A stretch of DNA of 64,000 nt from the NCBI GenBank assembly GCA_032871835.1, contig CM065299.1, positions 25,251,074-25,315,073 of the forward strand, in the 5' to 3' direction. Every line of letters begins with the position of its first letter. Position 1 is the stretch's first letter. Below are positions 23,590-34,263 of the stretch, one piece after another. The DNA comes from Dipteronia dyeriana (lineage: Eukaryota > Streptophyta > Magnoliopsida > Sapindales > Sapindaceae). The position numbers were made by a program, and so were the translations under genes. Below the pieces are notes generated by a model that searched no databases, had not been told where the DNA came from, and worked only from the letters and a program-made list of their open reading frames with translations.

Positions 23590-24104
23590 GAGGCGAAAGC
23601 AAGACAAGAGGGAACATACCTTTGTCACAAGCATGGAAGCATTGGAAGCATTTTCAGATTCCATGATTCGTAGTTTCTGAATGGCAGTGTTCCACTCGTC
23701 CAACACGTCCCCTATGTCGTAGGACACGTCTTTGAGCTTGTCTAACCAATCTCTCACGGCTTTCTCCTTGACTTGTTTGCACTCTGCATCTTCAAGCACA
23801 TATTTAATGGCCTGGAAATTGCTGGTGAGCTTTTTCACTTCCTTATCGACACCGAGAAATAGTCTTCCTTCTCCTCCGACTTGTTCACGAAGTAGTAAAG
23901 CCAATTACCCCAGAATTGTTGAAACAACAACTTCAGCCATATTCAGAGAATGTATTTTGATTACGGAAAAAAAGATCAGTGACTGAATTATGATATGATA
24001 ATGCTACCTCCTGGATCTCCAATACTTATTGGCTGCCTATCAAAGTCTTCTGTTTCTTTCGTTGTTACATCAACTTTTTTTTAAAGAACTTGACTATTTA
24101 CACG

Positions 24105-24289
24105 GTGGATTTGGATCCTCTACTGATCTGATTTTTTTTTCTAACCCTTTTAAAATATGTGATTGGTTTTTGGTAAAGTGGTTGTGAAAACCAATCACAT
24201 CTTAGACACACATTTATTGTCATGCTTACGTGTCATGAGATTAGATAAGCTCAGAAAAAAGATCAGATCAGTAGAATATCCAAATTCTT
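24105..24289. mobile_element. Short inverted-repeat MITE
   Basis: GGATTTGGATCCTCTACTGATCTGAT at the left is matched in inverted form by ATCAGATCAGTAGAATATCCAAAT at the right, about 33 bp arms around a 120 bp centre. There is no ORF. Confidence 0.65.
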
Positions 24290-24561
24290 ACATGACATTC
24301 GACTAATTGTGAGTGGGATCAATTATAATAAAGTTTTTGGTTAATTGCATAAAAATACCTTGACTTTAGGTCTAATTGTAGCTATATGGAACTTTTGCTT
24401 TAAATTGTACAAACATACCCTGTTGTTAGTCGACTTTCATTCATATTAACGGTTGACCAACCTTTCGGTTGAAAATGATGAAAATGCCCTTATTTAGATA
24501 TTTTACTCGTTATATAGATATAAATTTGAAATAAATCTAAATATATTAACTTTAAAATGAT

Positions 24562-24593
<32 letters not shown>

Positions 24594-24635
24594 GGAAATA
24601 TGATAAAACATTAGAAAAAAATTTGGAGAATATAT
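24290..24635. other. AT-rich spacer
   Basis: There is no ORF. A short TAATAA microsatellite lies at about 24564-24590. The part at 24330-24500 resembles a transposon subterminal sequence but no partner end was found. Confidence 0.3.
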
Positions 24636-25474
24636 GGTGGCGTTTGGTTACCATGGTGGAATAGAAATTGGAATGATAATGGGAATGAGAATGGGAATGA
24701 GAATTGGAATGATAATGGGAATGAGAATTGGAATGGAAAGAAATGGAAAACTGATTTCTTTATTTGGTTGAGACTTTAGAATCAATATCTGAATCAGTAA
24801 TATTTTATTTGGTTAACAACTGAATAAAATGGAATCAACTGTATTTTGACCAAAATACCCCTAATTACAAAACATTTATAATAACATTATTTATTATGGA
24901 TAATAATAATAACAAAATATGAAAGTATATATAATATTATATGTCAGTAATATTAATACTATTATATATTATAATAATATATATTATAAATATTATTATA
25001 TATTTTTCATATATAAATATTATATATTATTATATTATTATATAATGTGTATATATATACAATAATAATAAAATAATTTATATAATTACAAAATATAATG
25101 TTCATTTTGGATAATAATAATATATATTATAATAATTGATATTATTAATATTAATAATATTATATATATATATATTATATAATATAAATAATTAGAAAAT
25201 ATAATATATTTTTTTGATAATAACAATAAAATATAAAAGTATAAATTATATAGTATATCAATATATATATATATATATATATAATATTTATTATAATATG
25301 TATTATGTATAATACATATAATATTTATAATAATAATAATAATATATTTTGTATAATATATATATATATATATATTATAATACATATAACGTATATATTA
25401 CATATAATATATACATAATACATAATATACTATACTAAAATATAATATAATATATTTATATATATATATATATG

Positions 25475-25529
<55 letters not shown>

Positions 25530-25794
25530 TTTAGAAATGAGAGTATTTTTGGAATAGAGTTGGAGATAGAGGGTTATTTTTGGAAGAGAAAATTTGATAA
25601 TGGAATGGAATGGGCATTCCATTGGTTTTTGGATGGAATGCCCATTCCACCAAAATGTTCTACCAAAATGGTGGAATCCACATTCCAATGGAATACTCAT
25701 TCTATTGGCATTTAACAAACCAAACAAATGGAATTGATTTCTATCCATTCCATTCCATTCCATTCCATTATATTCCACCCAACCAAACACCACC
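24636..25794. mobile_element. 1.16 kb AT-rich DNA element with GTGTTTGG-type ends
   Basis: The left end GGTGGCGTTTGGTTACC pairs inverted with the right end CCAACCAAACACCACC. TATAT flanks both sides, a possible target duplication. GGAATG-rich arms at both sides surround a core of (AT)n and (TAA)n microsatellites. There is no real ORF; the long frames in the core are AT-repeat translations. Confidence 0.6.
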
Positions 25795-26197
25795 TATATG
25801 GATTCATGTTCTTCTAACAGGAGGAGATCTGTTGTGATCTTCGTTGGAGGAGACTGCCCATCAAATAAAGATTTGGGATTGTCCATCAGATCTGAATTCA
25901 CGTTCCATATCATATTCGACCTACGTCTTCAATTTTCCAACTATTATTGGAGTCGTGCCTAACTAGTTCAGATCGTCAACCATAACTAGGTCGCCACAAG
26001 CGAATTAGAAGAATAATTGGGTCTTTGTAGCTTATCAGGTAGGAGGAGAATGAGAATAAGAGAAATGTTATGGCAACCAAGGTGGTGGTGGGTGTCGTGT
26101 ATTAATGAGTTTGGGTTGTGATTATGTTTTTGAATTTATAAGAGTTGTTGAAAACTGAAAAATCGATTTTCATTGGAATAGTCATGAATAGATTTTG
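25795..26197. other. Spacer between DNA elements
   Basis: I see no gene or element end in this stretch. Confidence 0.3.
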
Positions 26198-26206
26198 TTT
26201 TATAAT

Positions 26207-27551
26207 AGGATATTATCATTTTAGTATCTATGTTTTAAACGATAATTACGTTTTTAACTGTCATGGTCCCTATATTTTTTAAAATCCATCAATTCAGTCT
26301 TTTAATTAGTGAACCGTTAGTCAAATTTATCAGTTCAAAGGATATTTTTATCTTTAAATAATAACATTTTTCATTTGTCAACATAAAATAAATAGAAAAT
26401 AATATATATATTACGAAATAAAATTAATATATAATTACAAATTATTAACAAAAAAATAAAAAATTCCTTCATCTTCATATTACAAATTATAAACATCGAT
26501 TAAAAATGAAAATAAAACTCTATCCCGGTCTTCATCTTCAATATCAACAAACTCCATCTACATCTTCGATATCATCACCAATCCATCAATTTCTTCGTCA
26601 CAAACAACCGACATAAAACACAAATTAATTCAAAAAATAAGAACACAAATCAAATAAAACTATATATTTTAAAGAAATAAAAGCAAAAAAAAATCTTCTT
26701 CTTTTTTCAGACACGCGCACGCTCTCTCTCTTCCCAAACAAAACTCTTTCCCTCTCATTGACCATCAATCTCTCTCACCCTCTCTATGTTAGTTGAAGGT
26801 TAGGGCTGGTGGCTCGCGGTTGGGGTTGGATTTGGGAACAATGGCTCCATTCACCGCGAAAGAGAGCCTCCCCTTCCATGGAGTTCATGGTTGATCTGGT
26901 ATGGGTGAACTTTTTTTTTTTTTTTTTTTGTTTTGCAGAGACAGATGATGATGTTTGAGTGTTATAGCGTTTTATTTTCTGGGTTTGATGAATGTGTTTA
27001 TTTTTTATCATCTGGTTTGTTTTTGATGAATGGATGATGGTGTATGAGTTTATTGTTTTTTTTTGTCATTGTTTGATTTCTGTATTTGCGGAGAGCCAGT
27101 CGATTAAAAAAAATTAACATATAAGTTCTGAGTCATTGTTTGATTTAGTCAAATTTGGAAATTCAAACTTTTTCAAATTAAGCTTCTTAATTGTTTTTAT
27201 GTGAAGATATCTGTGAATTTCTAGACTTCTTTAATCAAGCTTTGTAATTGTTTTTATGTTATATATTAATTTTTTATACAATTTTATTTTATTCAAAATT
27301 CTTTTAACTCGTTAAGAAAATAAAAAATTCCTTTTTATTTTATTTTGATAACTTTGATTTTAAACTCGAGGGCAAAAATATCTTTTTACCGTTTATATGA
27401 CAGTTGATCGTTAGAAATCTGGTAAGAAAGGTCAAATTGATATGTTTTAAAAAACATAGGAACCTTGAGGGCTAAAAATAGAAAAATAGAAAGACAGTTA
27501 AAAATATCATTGTCGGTCGGTCAAAATATAGAGACCAAAATAATAATATCT
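26207..27551. mobile_element. Non-autonomous Mutator-like element with 9 bp target duplication
   Basis: The element is flanked by a perfect 9 bp direct repeat TTTTATAAT at 26198-26206 and 27552-27560. Long terminal inverted repeats begin AGGATATTATCATTTTAG on the left and, in inverted form, AGATATTATTATTTTGG on the right; similarity runs about 150 bases inward. The centre has a CT-rich leader (26710-26780), a GC-richer gene-like stretch with an ATG near 26840, a T tract ending TTTTGCAG at about 26938, and further T-rich DNA. It codes no transposase. The central part could be a captured gene fragment. Confidence 0.8.
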
Positions 27552-27560
27552 TTTTATAAT

Positions 27561-28021
27561 TATTATAATAAGTTTATTTAGTGATTTTTGGTAGATATTC
27601 ATTTCTTACCAACATTTAAGCATTCACCGGTCTTTTTTTTTCAATCATTGGATTTTCAAATAATCAAATTTGTTGCATGGATTAAAATACTAGATGTGGG
27701 GTGAGAGAGAGAATGAATGGAGAAAATTGGGTGTTGCAGTTGAAGATAAAACGAAGGTCAATACTTAAATGTGATAAGAATAGTAAAATATTTAGAAGTA
27801 GCTACAAATAATAAACCCACAAATATTTTGATTAGTTCTTACGATTTTCTCTATTTTTTATTTTTTATTTATTTCTCTGATTTTTAAAATACCCTTATAA
27901 TCTAACTACCAAGTCGTTTTTTTAATGGTTCTCTAACGGTAAGGGAAAATGGTGAATTCTGAAGTAGGAGGGGGTAAAATGAAGTTCTAGAAAAGGCCAG
28001 GGGAGAATTAATAATATTTCC

Positions 28022-28054
<33 letters not shown>
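27561..28054. other. AT-rich spacer with (AT)n microsatellite
   Basis: There is no ORF. The (AT)n run lies at about 28025-28056 and abuts the next inverted-repeat element. Confidence 0.4.
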
Positions 28055-28059
<5 letters not shown>

Positions 28060-28452
28060 TGGTTCTCTCATATGAGATTCTTTATTTTAATTTCAGTAAG
28101 GAGTGCCATGAAATCACATTCATTTTTATAAATTTTGATCTAAATTTTTTCATGGATGATATGTTCATTGAAATCTATCTATGAATAAAGTTTGAGAATT
28201 TTTCAAGCACCACAACTATTTATCTCGATTTTGTTAAATATAAAAGCATCGAAAAAAGGTGAAATATATGAAAATTCAAGAAAAATAGTTGTAGAGTTTG
28301 AAAAATTCTTAAATTTTATTCATAGGTAGATTTCACTGAACATATCATCTACAAAAAAAAAATCAGATCAAAATTCATAAAAATGGATATGATTTCATGG
28401 TGGTCCTTACCGAAATTAAAATAAGAGATCATTTATGAAAGAACCACTCATA
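28055..28452. mobile_element. Foldback MITE, near-palindromic over 0.4 kb
   Basis: ATGAGTGGTTCTCTCATATG at the left and GAAAGAACCACTCAT at the right are inverted copies. The match continues through the ATTTTAATTTC(A/G)GTAAGGA and CATGAAATC blocks almost to the centre at about 28250. No protein is encoded. Such structures are typical of small non-autonomous DNA transposons. Confidence 0.8.
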
Positions 28453-28593
28453 TATATATTCTCCCGTACTTATTTTACTTTATTCTAAAATTATTACTTA
28501 TATATTTTTGTTGGAAAATGGTTTTTAAGATTCTAAAAATATAAAATTAATTTATCTTTTTCAAGCAGTAAATGAAAAATAAAAAACATTATG

Positions 28594-29792
28594 TGGTGTT
28601 TGGATCCATTTTCGAAAATTGTTTTTTTTTTATTAAAAAAACTTTTATAAAGTTGTTTGTTTTTCTGTATTCGAAAAGTTGTTTTCGACAATGGAAGTAA
28701 TGTTTTTAAATTTATTATTAAAACATTGAAAGTAACAATTTACATTTTACCATCATTTTCAAAACAAGTTTTCAAAACAAGTTTTCAAAACAAAATCACA
28801 ACTTTTCCCTCCAAACAATCAGGTCTCGTTCTGCAGCTGTTTTTCAACCCGTTTTCGCTTTTGTTTTCTAAAATTCGTGTTCGTTAACTGTTTTTCATTT
28901 TATTTTTAAAAAACGAAAAACAAAATGAAAAACAAAATTAGTGTTAACAATGAAAATTTTGAAAAACACAAAATACATGTTTTCTTTATTTTTGTTTTTG
29001 TTTTTCACCTTTTGTAATTTTGTTTTTACTCGTTTTTCTTCTTCTTCTTATTTTTCGATCCTCTTCTTCTTCTTCTCTGAACCTTCTTCTTCTCCAATCC
29101 TCTTCTTCTTCTTCTCCGAACCTTTTTCCTCTCCGATCCTCTTTTTCTTCTTCTCATTCTCTGATGCTTCTTCTTATCTGATCCTTCTCCTTCTTCGATC
29201 CTCTTCCTCTTCAATCTTCTTCCTTTCTTTTTCTTCTTTTTTATTTTTTTTTATTTTTTTTTATTTTTTATTACTATTATTTATATGTATTAAAATAATA
29301 CTTATTTATAATTAGGAGTTTAGTTTTGATTAGTTTTTTTTTAGTAATTTATGATATGTTACTTTTGTTTAATTTAAAAATTACAATACAAAAATTATAT
29401 TGATTAATTATTTAATCAATTTGTTTATAACTGTAATAATATTAAACAAAATTCAATAGTTTTCAGTTAACCTACCAAACACGTTTTTTCTGTTTTTCTT
29501 TTTAAAATATGCTACCAGACGAGTTTTTATAATTCGAAACTAAAACAAAAAACAGTGTTTTTATTTTTATTTTTATTTTTGAAAAACAACAACTGAAAAA
29601 CGATTACAGGACGAGATCTTATTTTATTCACTTTAAAAAACAATACCAAACTTATTTACATTGTATTTCAAAAAAAAAAAACTTATTTATATCGTTTTTA
29701 ATTTTTAAAACTACTTTTACTAAGCGTTGCCAAACAAATTTATGTTTTTAAAACATGGTTTTCGTTTTTTAAAATTAGTTTTCAAAACACCA
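28594..29792. mobile_element. 1.2 kb AT-rich inverted-repeat element
   Basis: TGGTGTTTGGATCC near the left end pairs with CAAAACACCA at the right. Inside, inverted motif pairs such as CAGGTCTCGTTCTG (28821) and GGACGAGATCTTAT (29608) suggest nested arms. A CTT/TCTTC-rich microsatellite at 29036-29240 produces long low-complexity Ser/Phe frames that are not genes. Confidence 0.5.
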
Positions 29793-30689
29793 TATACCTT
29801 TTGTTTTTTTTAAACAATGTTTTCTAGAACTAGGTTAATTTGGTGTCATGCACGTGCTTGGAGTTTGCTTTGTGTATTAATATAGACGTGATAATTTAAG
29901 GCCGTGTTCAGAGTTGATGTAGCTTATAAATAATCACTTATTTTTTTAATTTAAGAAATAATATGCATAACAAAAATGTTAAGGGATGTGTTTTTTTTTT
30001 TTTTTTTTGAAATTGAAAAATCCTGAATTTCTCTTTAGATTGAAAAAGTAGAAATTAAAAGACCTTTTTTTTCCTCATCTCTAAATATGATAATATAATA
30101 TCAACTTATTTGTTTCTTAAAGATATTTGATATTTTAACATATCCTTATTATTATTAATTGTAATGTAATTTCATTGTATATGATATAAACAACAAAATA
30201 AAAAAAAATACAAATCTTAAATCATTTTTATGTAAATAATATTAATATCTTATTAATAATTAATATACAATAAATAATGAATAAAAATGCTTTTGAGTTT
30301 TAATAAATAAATAAATAAATTTTGAATGCTCTACACCAAAGAAGTAGACAACCGGAGTGAAAGTAACAATATGATTACGGTTTATTTATTTATAGTTGGT
30401 AATATGTTAAAAGAAATAAATTTGTATAATATAAAAGTACGAGTAATGAAGTATTTAAAATGCATATAGTGATTTGGAATTAAGTGAAAAATCATAATTT
30501 TTTATTATTTAAAGTTCTTTTTTTTTTTAAGTTGTTAGTACTTAAAGAAAAAAAATAAACAAAACAACGTAATCCAATAAATTGATACGTGTTAAGTGCC
30601 AAAAACAAATGATCATTTAGTGTTTGATAAACTCAATTTAGAAATAATCTGCTTATTAAAAAAATCAAAGGAAATGTGTTTTGGTAAAT
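29793..30689. other. AT-rich spacer
   Basis: A T21-type homopolymer lies at about 29989-30009. No ORF, exon set or element end was recognised. Confidence 0.3.
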
Positions 30690-32855
30690 ATTACATTTAG
30701 GGGCCCTTGTAAATATAGTCTTTCCTAACATTCATTTTTAGGAAATAGTCTATTGGGACAAAAATTACATATCTAGTCTTTCTTAACATTAACTTTCTAG
30801 GAAATAGCCTTTGTAAGACAATAATGTCCTCCACAACTAAACCGTACAAAATGACAAAATTACCCTATAAAAATGTGTAAGGACGAAACAGCCCTTGTGT
30901 TCTTCTCCTTCGGTTGACTAATGAAAAAAAAAATATCTTCTCCATCATTCTCCTGCAAGTAATCCATAGAAGGGAAGTCAATTATGTTGAAATCCAATAC
31001 TCAATATTCCAATTTGAAATCCCATAGTACTCACGGTCAACCGAAATCCACTGCACTTCAAATCCTATTGTCATCTCCTATGGAATCTTGGTCCCGACCG
31101 TAATCTTTTCGGTGACCGGAATCTTCATAGTGGTTGTCACTTCCTACAATCGAGCTTGAATCGAGGTTCACTGTCAAGCTTGAAATCGAGCATACCCATT
31201 CAATGTAAGTCTCGAACTCACACTAAAGTTTGAAATGTCATCCTCTCCTCTCATTATTTTATTGTTGTTTAGTTTGAAATGCAGCACTGACCATGATTCA
31301 ATTCGTTCTCCTCTGGGCTTATTTCTTTTTTGTATGCCATATTGTTGGTTGTATATAAGGTGTTTGACGAAATTCCACAACAACCTTTTAAGAGGCAGTA
31401 TTGTTATAGTTAAGGTGTTTGGTTGTAGTTAAGGTGTTTGATGAAATGCCACTGGTGGTTTGTTTGCACATTTATAGAGTTTTATGGTTTGGTGAGGATA
31501 AGGTTTAGGAAATTTGTATGTGTTTTTGTGATGGTTTAATGGTGTATGTATATTTGTTTGTGTTGGTCGGTGTTGAACCAAAACTGGTTTAGGATTGTGT
31601 TGGTTTGTTGAACCAAAACTTGGTTCGTTGTTATTGATTTTGTTATTGGCTGCTGTTATTGAATTTAGGAATAGAGAAAGAGCTAAGCCTGGAATGAATG
31701 TTGTAGGCCGGGGAACCATACCTAGGCCAACAAGATTTGTTCATGGGCACTCACCTAAACACAATTACAGTAATTGTGTTATATTACTGTTATTGAGTTA
31801 AATGTTTATTTTTTGTTTCAGGGTGTAAGGATACCATGTCTTGGTTGTTACTTCAGTGCAGTGAGCATTGGAAGGGTAACCATTTAACTGGGCCTATTTC
31901 TTTTTCGGTTCGTCTAAACAAAAAAGACAACGGAGCGTACGATGAATTGGTGGAAAGGATATACCATCGGACAGGGGTTTGTAGAGACAACGTAGAGTTG
32001 AAGCTAACTTCACATGTGAAAATGGGGGTTGATACTGTGACATTGTCTGTTATGAGTGACGACGTTGTAGAGTTTGTGATTATGAATAAGGAAAAAAGTT
32101 GGACCGCAATTGATGTTGAATTTGTCAACAAACATGATTTTCGACCTCCAGCAAATCCAATTCAATCAGCATTTACGGTATCTCCTGTTAAAACTGTCAA
32201 TAATCCATGTTCTCCGGTGAGTACTAGGGTTTGCATTTGTTCTAGGGTTTCGGTGCTTCGTTAAATGGCGATGAGCGACTATGACGTTGACAACGACGAC
32301 GACGACGACGATGGCCAGGACAATGACGAGCTTGTGATTCTCCTTCCTCTCTCTATTTCTCGTTTGTTGTTGTTGTTTTGGTTTATATATCGTCTAGGGT
32401 TTGGTTGCTTGATTCTATATCGATGGTGACGATGACTGTAATGATGACAATGATGACAACGATAACGAAAAACTTAAGCTTTCTCCTTCCTCTCACTTTC
32501 GGGTGTGGTTGGTCTTGTTGTAGGCACAGAGCATGAGACCGTTTGAATTAAAATGGTTTTGGTATTGTTAATTGAAGGTTTGTTTGAAATAAGAGGGCAA
32601 CTTAGTCACTTTGTGAGAAATCAGATTGGGGAGGGTAATTTAGTCAACTTGTTCAAGTATTATTTGTTCTAAAATTTAAGGAGGGTATTTAAAGGAAGGT
32701 ATTTAAAGGATTTCAACAACATGCCCTCTTAAAGGCATACTAGTAAATGGGGTTGCCAAATCGGCTATATATGTATTTTTTTCCGTAATAGGCTCTTTTC
32801 TAAAAAGTGAATGTTGAGAAATGCTATTTGCACTAATTTCCACTTACTTTTATAC
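30690..32855. mobile_element. Mutator-like element A, deletion derivative
   Basis: The left end (CTTTCCTAACATTCATTTTTAGG at about 30720) and the right end in inverted form (TTTCTCAACATTCACTTTTT, about 32830-32800) are the same terminal repeat, also seen at the left of element B. Between them sits a transposase N-terminal region (31836-32264) followed directly by terminal-repeat DNA with a GAC-triplet run (32289-32310). The catalytic half is missing. The boundaries are approximate to about 20 bases and no clean target duplication was found. Confidence 0.7.
31836..32264 (+). pseudogene. Truncated MuDR-type transposase N-terminus
   Basis: The frame starts MSWLLLQCSEHWKGNHLTGP and runs 142 codons. 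It is about 80% identical by eye to the start of the leftward transposase at 44765, over roughly 120 residues. It then runs into terminal-repeat sequence, so the final ~20 residues are unrelated. It lacks the zinc-binding, DDE and SWIM parts and cannot catalyse transposition. It could at most make a truncated, possibly interfering product, which is conjecture. Confidence 0.8.
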
Positions 32856-33460
32856 AATGTGATTATATTTAGTGGAAATTAGTGGAAATTAGTGGAAATG
32901 ACCTTTCCCAACGTTCGCTTTCTAGAAAATAGCTCATTGGGAAAAAATTTGTATATATAGCCGTTTTGCCAAGTCCATTTACTAGTATGCCCTTAAGACA
33001 CCATGTTGTTGAAATCCCCAAAATACCCTCCTTAAATTTTAGAACAAATAAAACCTGGTCAAGTTGACTAAATTACCCTCACCAAACTGATTTCCCATAA
33101 AATAACTAAATTGCCCTCCTATGTCATACAAATTTCAACTACACACCACCAAAACCATTTTAATTCAAATGGTCTCATGCTCTGCTCTATGCCTACAACA
33201 AGAACAATTAGAACCCAAAGTGAGAGGAAGGAGAGAGAAAGCAGAAGGTCTTCATTGTCGTCGTCATCATCGCCGTTGCCATAGGCATAATAGTAAGCAA
33301 CCAAACCCTAGACGATACACAAGGATAAACAACAACAAACCAGAAATAGAGAGATGAAAGAAAAGCACAAGCTCGTCGTCGTCATCGTCGTCGTCGTCAT
33401 CGGTATTTCCATTTAACGAAGCACCCAAACCCTAGAAAAAAATGCAAACCAAGTTGAATG
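32240..33460. repeat. Head-to-head Mutator terminal inverted repeats
   Basis: The right arm of element A (about 32270-32855) and the left arm of element B (about 32876-33440) are inverted copies around a ~20 bp spacer (TTTTATACAATGTGATTATA). Shared landmarks include TACTAGTA(A/T)(A/G), TTTAAATTTTAGAACAAATA-like runs, TTTTAATTCAAA(T/C)GGTCTCATGC and GAC/GTC triplet runs beside CTAGGGTTT motifs. Confidence 0.85.
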
Positions 33461-34047
33461 TACTAATTTTAATTTTTGTATTTCATTGTAGTTTTTAGTA
33501 TTTTTTGTTTTTCGGATGGCATTCGAGTGTTACTGTTTGTGATTTGGGATGAATATTGTAGTTTGTTATTGTTTATGTTTTAGATTATTATGTTGTTTTT
33601 TTAAGTGCTATGAACTACACTAGAAATTATAGTGCAGTGCAAAAGACTGATGTTGCATGTAATGGTGAATGCATATATGTAGGCTATGAACTATTCTCAT
33701 AATTGTAGGGTCGAGGGATGGATGATGCATGTAAGACTGATGTTTGTATGAATGTTTTTGATAAACCGAGTACTGATATTGAGCCTAAGACTGATAATAC
33801 AATCAGAAATTGTAGCCTGAGACTGATGTTTTGGCTATGAATTGCTTAACCTAGACTAATGTTAAGCCTTGGAATGATGTTACATTTTTAATTTCATTTT
33901 AAGGCTAGAACTTATTTTCATATGCGTGGGACTGATGCATTTATGGCCAATGAGCATATGAATGATTTCATAAGCCTAGTATTGTTGTTGAGCCTGAAAC
34001 TGATGATGCATTCATAATTTTGAGCCTAAGAGATTTTTTTTGTAAGC

Positions 34048-34235
34048 CTGAGACTGTTGATACATTCATAAATTAGAGCCTAAGAGATATTTTTGTAAGC
34101 CTGAGACTGATGATACATTCATAAATTAGAGGCTAAGAGATATTTTTGTAAGCCTGAGACTGATGATACATTCATAAATTTGAGCATAAGAGATATAAAT
34201 TTGAGCCTAAGAGATATTTGTGCAAGCTTGAGAGT
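34048..34235. repeat. 53 bp tandem repeat, about 3.5 copies
   Basis: GCCTGAGACTG(T/A)TGATACATTC units start at about 34048, 34101 and 34154, each followed by ATAAATT(A/T)GAG(C/G)(C/A)TAAGAGATAT. A partial copy follows, and looser relatives extend upstream to about 33770. The last lies just before the Ulp1-like gene. Confidence 0.75.
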
Positions 34236-34263
34236 GATGTTTTATTTTTGTTTTTGTTGTTTA

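Larger units (their letters stand above)
18075..23940 (-). pseudogene. CC-NB-ARC-LRR disease-resistance (NLR) pseudogene split by a retrotransposon
   Basis: Read right to left, the ATG at 23940 starts MAEVVVSTILG, then a TAA stands at codon 12 (23907-23905). The Rx-type coiled-coil domain follows (AVRDWLDKLKDVSYDIGDVLDEW) to a TGA at 23578. The P-loop GWRGIGKTT is at 23216-23190 (most relatives have GMGGIGKTT). The domain is cut at 23125/20198 by a retroelement and resumes with VSDPFDKIRIGKAI, kinase-2 LLALDDVW and RNBS-B SRVLVTTRSRKVAEV (to 19849). After a broken stretch the MHD-region KMHDMVHDLAQYL appears near 19415, then leucine-rich repeats in several frames to 18488. The last repeat (PCLRSLTFYFCPKLKTLPDYL) meets TAG at 18196-18194. 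C-terminal residues then continue, with one more frame change, to TAA at 18075. Intact relatives are intracellular immune receptors; this copy cannot make one. Confidence 0.88.

Noticed and set aside
25086..25793. Long minus-strand frames rich in Ile and Tyr
   Set aside because: They are translations of (AT)n and (TAA)n microsatellites inside a DNA element.
28941..29315. 124-codon Ser/Phe-rich frame
   Set aside because: It comes from a CTT/TCTTC-rich repeat and has no domain or conserved start.
33119..33357. Opposed short frames near GAC/GTC runs
   Set aside because: They lie in a Mutator terminal inverted repeat; the acidic runs are triplet repeats.
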